Numbered from the stretch's first letter, positions 31,897-41,549 are shown. The stretch: 64,000 nt of DNA from Streptomyces sp. BHT-5-2 (GCF_019774615.1 NZ_CP081497.1:682001-746000); one strand, 5' to 3'. The notes: a model not told the origin generated them from the sequence alone. Translations and numbers: made by a program.

Positions 31897-33426
31897 GTGA
31901 TCGAGGGATATATGGAACGTGAGAGCGTGCCGGTCGGTCGGCTTCTCGGATTTCATGTCTCGACGGACGCCGAGGAATTCCGGGTCCGCTTCTACCGCTT
32001 GGGGAAGGAGCTTTCCTTCGTGGCGGAGTCCGGCCCCTACCCGGGCGTTCCGGCCGCCCCGCCACCCCATCCGGACGGCGTCCCGGAGCATGCCTCGCCC
32101 GCGGTGGACTGGAATTGGCCGCCGTATCAGTACGTCGTTCCCGACGACTGGCGACCGGGAATCTATCTCGCCCAGTTCGTCGAGGAGCAGCGGGACTTCG
32201 GAGCACAGCGGGACGTCGACGAACAGCGGGACGTCGAGCGGGCCGAGCACCGCGCCCGGAGCGTGCCCCTGCTCGACGACGCGCACATCGAGGGTTTCGA
32301 GCGGGAGTTCTTCGTCGTACGGCCCCGCCGGGCCGGTGCGACCGGGGCCCGCATCCTGTACAAGAAATCGACCTACACCCGGCACGCGTACAACCGCGCA
32401 GACCGGGCCGACGTCCAGCGGGCCGCCAGCCTCTACGACAACCCGGTCCACCGGCCGGCCGGTCCGGACGGGCCGTGCGGCCACCGGCTCAGCCTGCACC
32501 GCCCCGGCGGGGTCATCGATCTCGCCTACTGGGACGCGCCGTTCATCGCCTGGCTGGAGCGCGGCGGCTACCTCGTCGAGTACTGCACCGACCTCGATCT
32601 GCACGAGGACCCCGGGCTGCTGTCCTCCTACCGGCTGCTGCTCAGCGTGGGCCACGACGAGTACTGGAGCGCGGCGATGCGCGACCACGTCGCGGACTTC
32701 GTCCGGGGCGGCGGGAACGTGGCGTTCCTGAGCGCCAACACCTGCTGGTGGCGGGTCCATCCGGTGGACGCCAACAGCGCGTTCGTCTCCGACACCGACC
32801 ACCACGTCGGCGAGGAGTACCCGCACCTGCCGGCGACCGACCAGTGGTGGCCGGCCCCGCCGGACGGCGTCGGCGAGCCGGAGAACGCCCTGACCGGCGT
32901 CAGCTTCCGCAACGGCGGGATGTGGCCGGGCGAGTGGCCCGGCGACCGGCCGCGCGAGGGCTATCGCGTCCAGCACGCCGACCACTGGGTGTACGAGGGC
33001 ACCGGGCTGCGGGACGGCTCCGACGGCGGGCCGGCCGACGCCCTGGGCGCGGGCACGCCGCTGATCGGCTACGAGTGCGATGGCGCGGCCTTCGCCCGGG
33101 ACGCGGACGGCGTGGCGTACGCGACCGGGGTGGACGGCACGCCGGAGTCCTTCCTCATCTTGGGGATCTACCTCCTGGATCCGGTGCACGAAGACTTCCA
33201 CCACCTGAAATGGGGGCACTGGAACTGCCCGGTGCGCGAAGCGGCGATCACCGGTCCGCGCGCCGCCACCATGGGGCTCTACACCGCCGGCGGCACGGTG
33301 TTCACCGCCGGCACCACCGACTGGCCGGTGGTCTGCGGCCGGGAACTCGACGCCGGCGTGGTACGGGTGACCCGCAACGTCCTGGACCGGCTCTCCGGCG
33401 CCGGCCCGGCTACACCAGAGCGCTGA
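31897..33426 (+). CDS. N,N-dimethylformamidase beta-subunit-like protein
   Basis: 509 residues. The GTG at 31897 begins VIEGYMERESVPVGRLLGFHV, which matches the beta-strand start of this family, though the ribosome site is weak; an ATG at 31912 is an alternative. The C-terminal part shows GYLVEYCTDLDLHEDPGLLSSYRLLLSVGHDEYWS (described in parts), FVRGGGNVAFLSANTCWW and ITGPRAATMGLYTAGGTV. The family includes amidase large subunits and glycan-binding proteins. The N-terminal domain has an RDVDEQRDVE acidic insert. The last 17 bases overlap the convergent HAD gene. The function in the cluster may be amide cleavage. Confidence 0.75.
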   Translation: MIEGYMERESVPVGRLLGFHVSTDAEEFRVRFYRLGKELSFVAESGPYPGVPAAPPPHPDGVPEHASPAVDWNWPPYQYVVPDDWRPGIYLAQFVEEQRDFGAQRDVDEQRDVERAEHRARSVPLLDDAHIEGFEREFFVVRPRRAGATGARILYKKSTYTRHAYNRADRADVQRAASLYDNPVHRPAGPDGPCGHRLSLHRPGGVIDLAYWDAPFIAWLERGGYLVEYCTDLDLHEDPGLLSSYRLLLSVGHDEYWSAAMRDHVADFVRGGGNVAFLSANTCWWRVHPVDANSAFVSDTDHHVGEEYPHLPATDQWWPAPPDGVGEPENALTGVSFRNGGMWPGEWPGDRPREGYRVQHADHWVYEGTGLRDGSDGGPADALGAGTPLIGYECDGAAFARDADGVAYATGVDGTPESFLILGIYLLDPVHEDFHHLKWGHWNCPVREAAITGPRAATMGLYTAGGTVFTAGTTDWPVVCGRELDAGVVRVTRNVLDRLSGAGPATPER

Positions 33427-34144
33427 GCGCGGTCAGCGAGGCGATCCGCGCGGCCCCGTCCGGCAGCGGCGGGGCCGCGCCCGCCACCACCCGGTCCGGG
33501 CGCCGCAGATGCACCGCCCGCATCCCGTACGCCAGCGGTCCGGCGACATCCGGCTCCCACATGTCGCCGACGAACAGCGCCTGTTCGGGGCGCAGCCCGC
33601 ACTCCGCCAGCACGGTCCGGTAGATGAGGGGGTGCGGTTTGCGGGCGCCGGCGCGGGCCGAGGTGACGGCCACGTCGACCAGCCCGGCCAGTCCGACGTC
33701 CTCGACGGCGCGGTCCAGGTCCCAGAACCAGTTGGAGCAGACCGCCACCGTCAACCCCCGGGCGCGCAGTGCGGCGAGCGCGGCCGGGACGTCGTCGAAG
33801 AGCGCCAGGCGCAGGTCCTTCATCGCCCGGTCGAGGTCGGCGGCCAGCGGACCGGCCGCCGGCTCGGGGACGCCGCAGGCCAGCGCCCGCCGTCGCAGCC
33901 GGTCCAACTCCCAGGCCCGGTAGGTCCGTTCGCTGGTGGAGTGGGCGGCGTGCTGCTCGCCTTCCCGCGGTCCGACGGCCCACTGGTCGCCCCACCTGTC
34001 GGCGGCCTCGGCCAGGCCCCGGCGGAGGAAGAGCGACCGGTGACTGGGCGGCAGCGGGTCCACCAGCCGCACCAGCGTGCCGTAGAAGTCGAGGATCACG
34101 CCCCGGACGGCGGTGTCCCGGCGGGGTGCGGACTGGCCGGGCAC
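33410..34144 (-). CDS. HAD-superfamily hydrolase
   Basis: 244 residues. Motif I is VILDFYGTLV (nucleophile Asp and general acid exchanged for Tyr: DFYGT), motif II VAVCSNWFWD, motif III lysine in GARKPHPLIY and motif IV VGDMWEPDVAG. A four-helix cap domain lies at about 30-115. These are marks of haloacid-dehalogenase-like phosphatases. A GTG at 34144, five bases after the amidinotransferase stop, gives tight coupling. A phosphatase acting on a phosphorylated sugar or cyclitol intermediate fits the neighbouring GHMP kinase. Confidence 0.83.
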   Translation of the reverse strand: MPGQSAPRRDTAVRGVILDFYGTLVRLVDPLPPSHRSLFLRRGLAEAADRWGDQWAVGPREGEQHAAHSTSERTYRAWELDRLRRRALACGVPEPAAGPLAADLDRAMKDLRLALFDDVPAALAALRARGLTVAVCSNWFWDLDRAVEDVGLAGLVDVAVTSARAGARKPHPLIYRTVLAECGLRPEQALFVGDMWEPDVAGPLAYGMRAVHLRRPDRVVAGAAPPLPDGAARIASLTALSALV

Positions 34145-34149
34145 CGGGC

Positions 34150-35313
34150 TCAGTACCGTCCGTGACGGTGCGGGAAGTAGTCCTCCAGGCTCCCGTCCCG
34201 TTCGATGTCGACGGTGGCGCAGTGCAGTCCGCCGCCGAACGGCCCCACCGCGCGGAACGGCACCGGCACGATCTCGAAGCCGTATCCGGACAGCTGCTCG
34301 GCGAGCGCCACCTCCTTCTCCTCGATGCACAGGGTGTCGGGGTCGAGGTTGAGCATGTTCCCGGCCAGCCACGGGCTGCAGAAGGAGAGCTTGGGCGGAT
34401 GTTCCCAACTGGCGGGCTGCACCGCCTCGATGATCTCCCAGTCGTTGCGCCGGAAGAACTCCATCAGCTCGACATCGGCCAGTCGCTCACCGCAGTGCAG
34501 CACCAGTCCGGGGCGCAGCGGCACCCAGGTGGCGTCGATGTGCAGCGGGTGGGTGTTGGTGGACGTCACCGCGTGCACCCGGTGGTCGGGGAAGTGGCGC
34601 TGGAGCCACTGATGACCGCTGCGGTTGGTGACGAACGACAGCTGGACGAAGAGGTCCTTGCCGAAGCGGGCGATGTCGGCCGCGTCGAACAGCGGCTCCT
34701 CCTCGGTCAGTACGAGGTCGTAGTCCCGCACCCGCGCCAACTGCACCTCCGTGGGCAGGGAGTTGTAGGTGTCCCAGAACCCGGGATGGTAGGAGGCGTC
34801 GGTGAGCCGGGGCTTGGGGGCCGCCTCCCAGCGCATCCGCGGATCGGCCCGGAAGATCTCCTGGAGCAGCGGTCGGTAGCAGAGGTACTCGAACCAGCGG
34901 CTGCGGTACGACATGGTCGCTTCGAGGATCTCGTTGCCGACGGTCAGCAGCAGATCCCGCGGCGGCATGCAGCCGGACATGGTCTCCTGCGTCCAGTCCG
35001 GGGTGCCGACCCGCTGGGCGAAGTCGACGGGGGTGGGGCGGTCGACGCGGATGCCGCGGCGGCGCAGCAGCTCGGCGAAGTTGTCCAGTTGCTCGTTCGC
35101 CTCGGCGGTCATGTCGGCCGGCATCGGGCCGTAGGTGCCCAGCGGGAACCCGTCTTCGGGGAAGTCGCGCCGGATCGCGGGCTCCGGCGCCTGCACCACC
35201 GCGTTGTCGGCCCGTCCGACGACGACGTGCCGCAGGGGATCCCAGCCGTTCCAGGAGTTGACCTTCACCGGGCGGGTGGCCGGATCTGCGGCCGTCGTGC
35301 CGTACTCGGTCAC
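34150..35313 (-). CDS. Glycine amidinotransferase-type enzyme
   Basis: 387 residues. The family moves the amidino group of arginine to an amine, giving ornithine and a guanidino compound (AGAT; StrB1 of streptomycin is a relative). MPPRDLLLTVGNEILEATMS and RSRWFEYLCYRPLL match AGAT closely. HPLHIDATWVPLRPGLVLH gives the His/Asp of the catalytic triad, and GGGLHCATVDIERDG the nucleophile Cys365. GTG start at 35313. It is co-directional with the HAD gene and divergent from the ABC transporter. The acceptor amine (glycine, an amino sugar or another amine) is not known. Confidence 0.9.
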   Translation of the reverse strand: MTEYGTTAADPATRPVKVNSWNGWDPLRHVVVGRADNAVVQAPEPAIRRDFPEDGFPLGTYGPMPADMTAEANEQLDNFAELLRRRGIRVDRPTPVDFAQRVGTPDWTQETMSGCMPPRDLLLTVGNEILEATMSYRSRWFEYLCYRPLLQEIFRADPRMRWEAAPKPRLTDASYHPGFWDTYNSLPTEVQLARVRDYDLVLTEEEPLFDAADIARFGKDLFVQLSFVTNRSGHQWLQRHFPDHRVHAVTSTNTHPLHIDATWVPLRPGLVLHCGERLADVELMEFFRRNDWEIIEAVQPASWEHPPKLSFCSPWLAGNMLNLDPDTLCIEEKEVALAEQLSGYGFEIVPVPFRAVGPFGGGLHCATVDIERDGSLEDYFPHRHGRY

Positions 35314-35609
35314 GTGCAAACCCTTCGATAGGGGACGTGGGAGACACCCGAGCAAAACTGAGGCAGCGGGGGCGGCACCGTCAAGAGCCGATCATCGGCA
35401 CAGCACGCCTTTTGCGTCAAAACAGCACCGACTTTTCCGCACCGAAGCGAAGATCGGAATACCGCCCGGCCTGCCCGACGACCGTTCATGGATTATCCGG
35501 GTACGCACTTCCGGCCGTCGGAATTTCTGGCCGGAACACTTCCCCGAGGTGGAGAGATCGGATGCCGGGGGTAGGTACAGCCGGTTCCGACAACCCGACG
35601 GAGGAGATC
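35314..35609. other. Divergent promoter region of amidinotransferase and ABC transporter
   Basis: About 300 bases, less GC-rich than the genes around it, between two divergent operons of the cluster. I see no convincing inverted repeat, but the region must hold both promoters. Confidence 0.5.
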
Positions 35610-36905
35610 ATGGCCGAGCGCATCTCCCGTTTGGCGGCGGGCCTGGGGGCGATGGCCCTGCTGGGCGCGGTGGCCGGCTGCGGCGCCGGCGAACCGGTCG
35701 ACGCCGCGCACCGTACGGGGGAGCTCACGGTCTGGCTGACCGTGGACGCCCAGGAGAGCTGGCCGGATCTGGTGGCCGAGGTCAACAAGCGCTTCCGGCG
35801 GACCCATCCCCGGATGAAGGTCACCGTGCAGTACCAGCAGTGGACCACGAAGAATCAGAAGATCGACGCCGCGCTCGCCGGGCAGAAAGTCCCCGACGTG
35901 GTCGAAATGGGCAACAGCGAGACCACCAATTACATTGTCAACGGCGCCTTCGCCACCGTCGATCCCAAGAAGTTCGACCACTCCGCGGAATGGCTCCCGG
36001 CCCTCCGCGACGCCTGCCGGAACGGCGGCAAGACGTACTGCGTGCCCTATTACGTCGGCGCCCGGGTCGGCATCTACCGCACCGATCTCCTCGCCCGGGT
36101 CGGCGTCGATCACGCCCCGCGCAGCTATCCCGAACTCCGGGCCGACCTCGACAAACTGAAGGCCGGGTTCGGCACCGCCGACAAGAATTTCTCGGCGTTC
36201 TACATGCCCGGCCGCTATTGGTACGCGGCCATGGCGTTCGTCAAGGACGCCGGCGGTGAGATAGCCGTGCAGGACAAGGACGGCCGCTGGCACGGCGCGC
36301 TCTCCGCAGCCCGCTCCGTCGCCGGCCTCACCGCCTGGAAGGACCTCCTCGACGCCTACTACACCGGCGACCGCTCCAAGGACAACGGCGACGAACCCGC
36401 GGTCGTCGGCCAGGGCAGGGTCGGCATGTTCTACGGCAACACCTGGGAGGCCGCGGCCGCCGCCGACAGCCGCTCCGGCGGTGACCCGGCGCTGCGCGGC
36501 AAGTTCGCCACCTTCGCCTTCCCCGGCCCCTCCGGCCGGCTCCTGCCGCCGTTCCTGGGCGGCTCCACCCTCGCCGTCCCCGCCAAGTCCGCGAACCAGG
36601 ACCCGGCCCAGGAGTGGATCCGGCTGTTCACCGACCGCACCTCGCAGCGCCGCCTGATCGCCGCGGACACCCTGCCCAACAACACCGCCCAGCTGAAGGA
36701 GGTGGCCGCCGGCGGCGTCAACGGCCCCGCCGCCCGGGCCGCCGGACGCGGCTGGGTCACCCCGCTCGCCCCCGGCTGGGGCGCCGTCGAGAAGTCCAAC
36801 GTCCTCCAGGAGACGCTCCAGGACATCGCGACCGGAAAACAGTCGGTCCGGGACGCCGCGCGGGCCGCGGACCGCCGCATCGACGCCGTGATCAACGAGC
36901 GCTGA
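35610..36905 (+). CDS. ABC sugar transporter, substrate-binding lipoprotein
   Basis: 431 residues. GGAGGAG lies before the ATG at 35610. The lipobox is AVAGCG (Cys near residue 24). The sequence is family 1 extracellular solute-binding: GELTVWLTVDAQESWPDLV, DVVEMGNSETTNYI, YCVPYYVGARVGIYR and GRVGMFYGNTWE. It is followed by two permease genes with gaps or overlaps of a few bases. Carbohydrate uptake is likely, but the ATPase must be supplied from elsewhere, as is common in Streptomyces with MsiK. Confidence 0.93.
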   Translation: MAERISRLAAGLGAMALLGAVAGCGAGEPVDAAHRTGELTVWLTVDAQESWPDLVAEVNKRFRRTHPRMKVTVQYQQWTTKNQKIDAALAGQKVPDVVEMGNSETTNYIVNGAFATVDPKKFDHSAEWLPALRDACRNGGKTYCVPYYVGARVGIYRTDLLARVGVDHAPRSYPELRADLDKLKAGFGTADKNFSAFYMPGRYWYAAMAFVKDAGGEIAVQDKDGRWHGALSAARSVAGLTAWKDLLDAYYTGDRSKDNGDEPAVVGQGRVGMFYGNTWEAAAAADSRSGGDPALRGKFATFAFPGPSGRLLPPFLGGSTLAVPAKSANQDPAQEWIRLFTDRTSQRRLIAADTLPNNTAQLKEVAAGGVNGPAARAAGRGWVTPLAPGWGAVEKSNVLQETLQDIATGKQSVRDAARAADRRIDAVINER

Positions 36906-36910
36906 CGCCG

Positions 36911-37876
36911 ATGGGGACCGTGGACCTGCCCGGGCGGTCGCGCGCCGTCCGCCCGCCGCACCGGCCGGCCCGCCCCCGGCGCGGCCTCCGCCGGCGGGCA
37001 CTGCCGTATCTGCTGATCGCCCCGACGGTGCTCGCCCTGGCCGCGGTCCTCGGATACCCGCTCGTCGACCTGCTGGTGCTGTCCTTCCAGGACATGACCC
37101 GGCGCGAACTGTTCTCCGGGGCCGCACCGCCCTACGCCGGGCTCGCCAACTACCGCTCGATCCTCTCCGACGACTTCTTCTGGACCGTCGTCGGCCGCAC
37201 CGCCCTGTTCACCGCGGTCTGCGTCGCGGCCACCATGGCCCTCTCGCTCCTGGTGGCACTACTGATGCGACGGGTGGCCCCCTGGGTGCGGACGACGATG
37301 ACCGGTGTCCTGGTCGCCGTCTGGGCCATGCCCGTCATGGTGGCGGCGTCCGTCTTCCGCTGGCTCTCGGACGCCGACTACGGCGTCGTCAACTGGCTCC
37401 TGGGGCTGCTGCCGGGCCTGGACTTCAGCAAGCACAACTGGTTCGAGAACCCCTGGCAGGGCTTCGCCGTCATCACCGGCGTGGTGGTCTGGGGCGCCGT
37501 CCCGTTCGCCGCACTGACCCTCCAGGCCGCGCTCGCCCAGGTCCCCGCCGAACTGGAGGAGGCGGCGCTGGTCGACGGCGCCCGCCCCCGCCAGCTGTTC
37601 CGGTACGTCACCTGGCCGGTGATCAAACCGACCGCCGTCCTGGTCACCTCGCTCAGCGCCATCTGGGACTTCGGGGTGTTCAACCAGATCTGGCTGATGC
37701 GCGGCGGCCAGCCGGAGAAGGACTACTACCTGCTCGGCGTCTACTCGTTCACCGAGTCCTTCGCCGTCAACCGCTACAGCGCCGGCGCCGCCATCGCCGT
37801 CCTCACCGTCCTGATGCTGCTGGCCGGCGCGGTCGTCTACGTCCGCCAGCTCGTCCACCTGGGAGCGGCCGAGTGA
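36911..37876 (+). CDS. ABC sugar transporter permease, MalF type
   Basis: 321 residues. Starts five bases after the binding-protein stop. An Arg/Pro-rich cytoplasmic N-terminus of about 35 residues leads to six membrane segments (LPYLLIAPTVLALAAVLGYP first). The EAA loop that contacts the ATPase is ELEEAALVDGARPRQLFRYV with conserved EAA-G spacing. It ends overlapping the next permease by four bases (GTGA), so translation is coupled. Confidence 0.93.
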   Translation: MGTVDLPGRSRAVRPPHRPARPRRGLRRRALPYLLIAPTVLALAAVLGYPLVDLLVLSFQDMTRRELFSGAAPPYAGLANYRSILSDDFFWTVVGRTALFTAVCVAATMALSLLVALLMRRVAPWVRTTMTGVLVAVWAMPVMVAASVFRWLSDADYGVVNWLLGLLPGLDFSKHNWFENPWQGFAVITGVVVWGAVPFAALTLQAALAQVPAELEEAALVDGARPRQLFRYVTWPVIKPTAVLVTSLSAIWDFGVFNQIWLMRGGQPEKDYYLLGVYSFTESFAVNRYSAGAAIAVLTVLMLLAGAVVYVRQLVHLGAAE

Positions 37877-38730
37877 CCACCGCCCGTACCACCGGGACCG
37901 CGCCCGGCCGCCGCCGGCGCCGCGCCGCGGCGAACGCCCTCGGCCTCGCCTTCGCTGCGCTGATGGGCTTCCCGCTCTACTGGATGCTGCTCACCGCCTT
38001 CCGCCCGGCCACCGAGATCCACGCCGACCCGCCGCACTTCTGGCCCGACCACCTGACGCTGGAGCACTTCCGGCGGGCCGTGGGCACCCCGACCTTCTGG
38101 GCCAACGCCCGCTCCAGCGTCCTGATCGGCGTCGGCACCGTCCTGGTCTCCCTGCTGATCGGGACCCTGGCGGCCTTCGCCCTGGCCCGCTTCTCCTTCG
38201 CCGGCCGGCGGGCCCTCGTCCTGATCGTCCTCGGTGTCCAGATGATCCCGCTGGCCGGCCTGATCATCCCCGTCTACCTGCTGCTCAGCGACGCCGGACT
38301 GACCGACAGCCTGCCCGGCGTGATCCTCACCTACCTCGTCTTCATGCTGCCGTTCACGGTCTGGCTGCTGCGCGGCTTCATCGCCGCCGTCCCGGTCGAA
38401 CTGGAGGAGGCCGCGATGACCGACGGCTGCACCCGCCTGGGCGCCTTCCGCCGGGTCGTGCTGCCGCTGCTCGCCCCGGGCCTGGTCGCCACCTCGATCT
38501 ACGCCCTGGTGCAGGCGTGGAACGAGTACGTCCTCGCCTATGTCCTGCTGTCCAGCAACGACAAGCAGACCCTCAGCATCTGGCTGCTGTCCTTCCAGAC
38601 CAGCTTCGGCACCGACTACGGCGGACTGATGGCCGGAGCCACCCTCACCGCGCTCCCGGTCGCGGTCTTCTTCGCCCTCGTCCAGCGCCGGATCGGCGCG
38701 GGCCTGGCCGCCGGAGCGGTCAAAGGGTGA
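37873..38730 (+). CDS. ABC sugar transporter permease, MalG type
   Basis: 285 residues. GTG start within the stop of the MalF-type gene. Six membrane segments, the EAA loop ELEEAAMTDGCTRLGAFRRV, and the usual C-terminal end with ALPVAVFFALVQRRI. Together with the two genes before it this makes a complete binding-protein and permease set without an ATPase. The radical SAM gene follows after 64 bases and may be transcribed with it. Confidence 0.93.
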   Translation: MTTARTTGTAPGRRRRRAAANALGLAFAALMGFPLYWMLLTAFRPATEIHADPPHFWPDHLTLEHFRRAVGTPTFWANARSSVLIGVGTVLVSLLIGTLAAFALARFSFAGRRALVLIVLGVQMIPLAGLIIPVYLLLSDAGLTDSLPGVILTYLVFMLPFTVWLLRGFIAAVPVELEEAAMTDGCTRLGAFRRVVLPLLAPGLVATSIYALVQAWNEYVLAYVLLSSNDKQTLSIWLLSFQTSFGTDYGGLMAGATLTALPVAVFFALVQRRIGAGLAAGAVKG

Positions 38731-38794
38731 GCCGCCGAAGACAGGCGGACCGACTTCCGCCGGATACGGAACCTCCGACCCTGCAGGAGAACAC

Positions 38795-39907
38795 GTGACG
38801 TTCGACCGTCTCGACCTGGTGTCCAAGCTGTACCAGCCGTCCGGCTGGCCGCGGATCCTCGAAGCCGCCACCGGGACGCACTCCAGCGGTCCCCTGGTCG
38901 TGGACCTGGACCCGACGACCTTCTGCGACCTGGCCTGCCCCGAATGCATCAGCGGCAAGCTGCTCAACCAGGGCCGCTTCACCCCTGAACGGTTGGCCGA
39001 ACTGGCCGGCGAACTCGTGGAGATGGAGGTCCGCGCGGTGGTCCTGATAGGCGGCGGGGAACCCCTCGCCCACCGGGGCACCCGCCAGGTCCTGCGCGTC
39101 CTCGGCGAGGCCGGCATCGCGATCGGCGTGGTCACCAACGGCACCCTGATCAAACAGAACCTGGCCGAACTCGCCGCCTACGCCTCCTGGGTGCGGGTGT
39201 CCGTGGACGCCGGCACCAGCGACACCTACCGGCGCTTCCGCCCCGACCGCCGGGGCCGCAGCGTCTTCGACAAGGTCATCGCCAACATGCGGCTGCTGGC
39301 CGAGGCCAAACAGGGCGCCCTGGGCTACTCGTTCCTCGTCATGACCCGGCAGGAGCCCGACGGCAGCGTCGTGAGCAACCACCACGAGGTCCTGCGGGCC
39401 GCCGAACTCGCCCACGAGATCGGCTGCGACTACTTCGAGACCAAGGCGATGTTCGACGACGGCCACCACGTCGTCCAGGTGTCCGACGCGATCCTGGCCT
39501 CCGTGGAGGAGCAGCTCGACAAGGCCGCCGTCCTGGCGGGCGACGGCTTCGAGATCGTCGACTCCTCGACCCTGACCTCGCTGCGCAACCGCGTCGGGCC
39601 CGTCCAGGAGAAGGACTACCACCGCTGCCGGATCGCCGAACTGCGGACCCTGGTGACCCCGTCGGGGGTGTACGTCTGCTCGTACCACCGGGGCAACGCC
39701 GGGGCCCGGATCGGGGACGCGGTGACCGAGCGCCTCCCCGACATCTGGCGGACCTCGGACCGCGGCATCGTGGACCCCGGCCGGGACTGCCGCTTCCACT
39801 GCGCCCGCCACCGCTCCAACCTCGAACTCGACCGGATCGCGGACGGAACGGCGGCGGGCACGCTGCCCGCACCGGAACCCGGCACGGACTACGACCCGTT
39901 CATCTAG
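38795..39907 (+). CDS. Radical SAM enzyme with C-terminal cysteine-rich (SPASM/twitch-like) region
   Basis: 370 residues. The 4Fe-4S motif CxxxCxxC is Cys44, Cys48 and Cys51 (FCDLACPECIS). The SAM-binding GGE motif is LIGGGEPLAHRG, and RVSVDAGTSDTYRRFRP is a later core strand. The C-terminal part has further cysteines (YHRCRIAEL, YVCSYHRGN and DCRFHCARH), suited to an auxiliary cluster as in SPASM/twitch enzymes. Such enzymes act in RiPP maturation, aminocyclitol dehydrogenation (BtrN) and sugar chemistry. With no peptide precursor nearby, chemistry on a sugar-like substrate is more likely here. CAGGAGAA precedes the GTG at 38795. Confidence 0.9.
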   Translation: MTFDRLDLVSKLYQPSGWPRILEAATGTHSSGPLVVDLDPTTFCDLACPECISGKLLNQGRFTPERLAELAGELVEMEVRAVVLIGGGEPLAHRGTRQVLRVLGEAGIAIGVVTNGTLIKQNLAELAAYASWVRVSVDAGTSDTYRRFRPDRRGRSVFDKVIANMRLLAEAKQGALGYSFLVMTRQEPDGSVVSNHHEVLRAAELAHEIGCDYFETKAMFDDGHHVVQVSDAILASVEEQLDKAAVLAGDGFEIVDSSTLTSLRNRVGPVQEKDYHRCRIAELRTLVTPSGVYVCSYHRGNAGARIGDAVTERLPDIWRTSDRGIVDPGRDCRFHCARHRSNLELDRIADGTAAGTLPAPEPGTDYDPFI

Positions 39908-39949
39908 GGACGGGCGCGGGGCACCCCGCCCACGAGCCAGGGCACCCGC

Positions 39950-41008
39950 CTACGTGGCCGGCGCCGCCGCGATCTCCGGTGCCAGGCCCGCCGCGGCCCG
40001 GGCCGGGATCACCCGCACCCGGGGGTGCACCGGGCCGAGCGCCCGCCGCAGCCGCGCCACCACCTCGGCCTGCTCGGCGGCCGGACAGACGCCGACCAGC
40101 GCCCCGCCGCCACCGGCCCCGCTCAGCTTCAGCGGCAGGCCGGTGGTGCGCAGGGCCAGCGACCGCAGCTCCTCCAGCAGCGGTGTGGACATGCCCTGGA
40201 AGTCCCGCATCGCGCGGTGCGCCTCGCTCATCGCCGCCCCGAGGGCACCCAGGTCCCGGCCGTGCACGGCCTCCCACGCAGCGGCTGAGGCATCGTCGGC
40301 CCGCTCCCGGTACGCGGCCAACCGGGCGTCCCCGGCGGCCAGTTGCGCACGGACGGTACGGATGTGGTCGCTGGTGTCCTTCCTGGTCGCCGAGTCCAGC
40401 ACCACCACGGCCCACTCCTCGGGGAAGTCGGCCCGGTGCCGGATCTCCGGCAGACCGGTGGTCCGCCCGTCGAGCAGCAGCAGCCCGCCCGCGATGACCG
40501 CGAGATGGTCCATGCCCCCGCCGTTGAAGATCGAGAACTCGAACTCGTACGCCCACTGCGCCAGCGTCCGCGCGGAAACCGGCCGGCTCCCCGCGCCCCC
40601 GGCCGCCGGCACCGCGGCCTCGGTGAAGGCCCGGAACAGCCCCACGATCAGCGCGGTCGACGACGACAGGCCACTGGCCGCCGGTGCGTCGCTGCGCGCG
40701 GTCACGGCCGGCGGCCGCGGGCCGAGCCCGGGCAGCCGCCGGCGCAGGAACGCCCACACCTCGCCGGCCCAGGCGCCGGCACCCCCGTCCGGCACCGCGT
40801 CTGCGGCCGGCCGGGCACCCGGCGGCCGCACCGTGACCGAGGTCGTCAGATCCAGCGCCAGGCTGACCGAACTGCCGCCCAGCCAGTCCAGATCCTCCCC
40901 GGACAGGCAGGCCCGGCACGGCACCACCGCCTGCCCCGCCGCCCGCCCGGCGCCGCGCGGCACCGCCGTCCCGTCCTCCGCTCCGGACACCGTCGTCGCT
41001 CCGCTCAT
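39950..41008 (-). CDS. GHMP-family sugar kinase
   Basis: 352 residues. Motif 1 is LSGEDLDWLGG, the substrate side of the galactokinase/mevalonate-kinase group. Motif 2 (APAASGLSSSTALIVGL) is the ATP phosphate loop, and motif 3 KLSGAGGGGALVGVCP. The ED-LD form with Trp is like archaeal and heptose-type kinases rather than GalK. NGGGMDHLAVIAGG gives the catalytic Asp region. The ATG at 41008 overlaps the Nudix stop by four bases. It should phosphorylate a sugar or cyclitol of the cluster, with the HAD phosphatase and Nudix protein as possible partners. Confidence 0.88.
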   Translation of the reverse strand: MSGATTVSGAEDGTAVPRGAGRAAGQAVVPCRACLSGEDLDWLGGSSVSLALDLTTSVTVRPPGARPAADAVPDGGAGAWAGEVWAFLRRRLPGLGPRPPAVTARSDAPAASGLSSSTALIVGLFRAFTEAAVPAAGGAGSRPVSARTLAQWAYEFEFSIFNGGGMDHLAVIAGGLLLLDGRTTGLPEIRHRADFPEEWAVVVLDSATRKDTSDHIRTVRAQLAAGDARLAAYRERADDASAAAWEAVHGRDLGALGAAMSEAHRAMRDFQGMSTPLLEELRSLALRTTGLPLKLSGAGGGGALVGVCPAAEQAEVVARLRRALGPVHPRVRVIPARAAAGLAPEIAAAPAT

Positions 41009-41499
41009 CGGGCCTGGAACCTTCCGGTCGAGCCGAACTCCCGGAACATCTCCAGGACCACGGCGGTGGGCGGATGCAACGGCCGTGGCGGGTCCGCGAG
41101 TTCGCGGAAGCCCGCCCGGGTCACCTCGTCGCGGCCGGGAGTGAGCTCGCCGGACCAGCGGCGGGCCACGAAGCACAGCGCGAAGCAGTGGGTGATGTCA
41201 CCGTTGGGATAGGTCAGGGTGTGGACCGCGGGGTCGGACAGCGTGCCGAACGCCTCCAGGTCCTCCCGCTCGACGTGCAGCCCGGTCTCCTCCGCCAGCT
41301 CCCGCCGGGCCGTCCCGGCGAAGTCGCTGCCCTCCTCGCACGCCCCGGCCGGCAGCTCCCAGACCCCGTTGTCCGCGCGCTGCTGGAACAGCCCCCGCCC
41401 GGCCGCGTCCAGCAGCAGGACCTGCGCACCGGGCACCAGCAGCGGCCGGTTGCCCACCTGCTGCCGCAGCTCCCAGAGGTACGAGCCGACATAACTCAC
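41005..41499 (-). CDS. Nudix hydrolase
   Basis: 164 residues. The GTG at 41499 follows AAAGGTGA and gives the family N-terminus VSYVGSYLWELRQQVGNRPL. The Nudix box ends in RRELAEETGL with its three essential glutamates, but the first Glu of the GX5E part is replaced by Ser (GACEEGS), an unusual change that leaves metal binding plausible. It is between the SDR and GHMP-kinase genes on the same strand. It may hydrolyse a nucleotide-sugar or an ADP-linked intermediate; a house-cleaning role is the alternative. Confidence 0.87.
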   Translation of the reverse strand: MSYVGSYLWELRQQVGNRPLLVPGAQVLLLDAAGRGLFQQRADNGVWELPAGACEEGSDFAGTARRELAEETGLHVEREDLEAFGTLSDPAVHTLTYPNGDITHCFALCFVARRWSGELTPGRDEVTRAGFRELADPPRPLHPPTAVVLEMFREFGSTGRFQAR

Positions 41500-41549
41500 C
41501 TGAATGTCACCTTTCGCGCCGCCATACCCATATGTGTGGAGGCAGGCTG

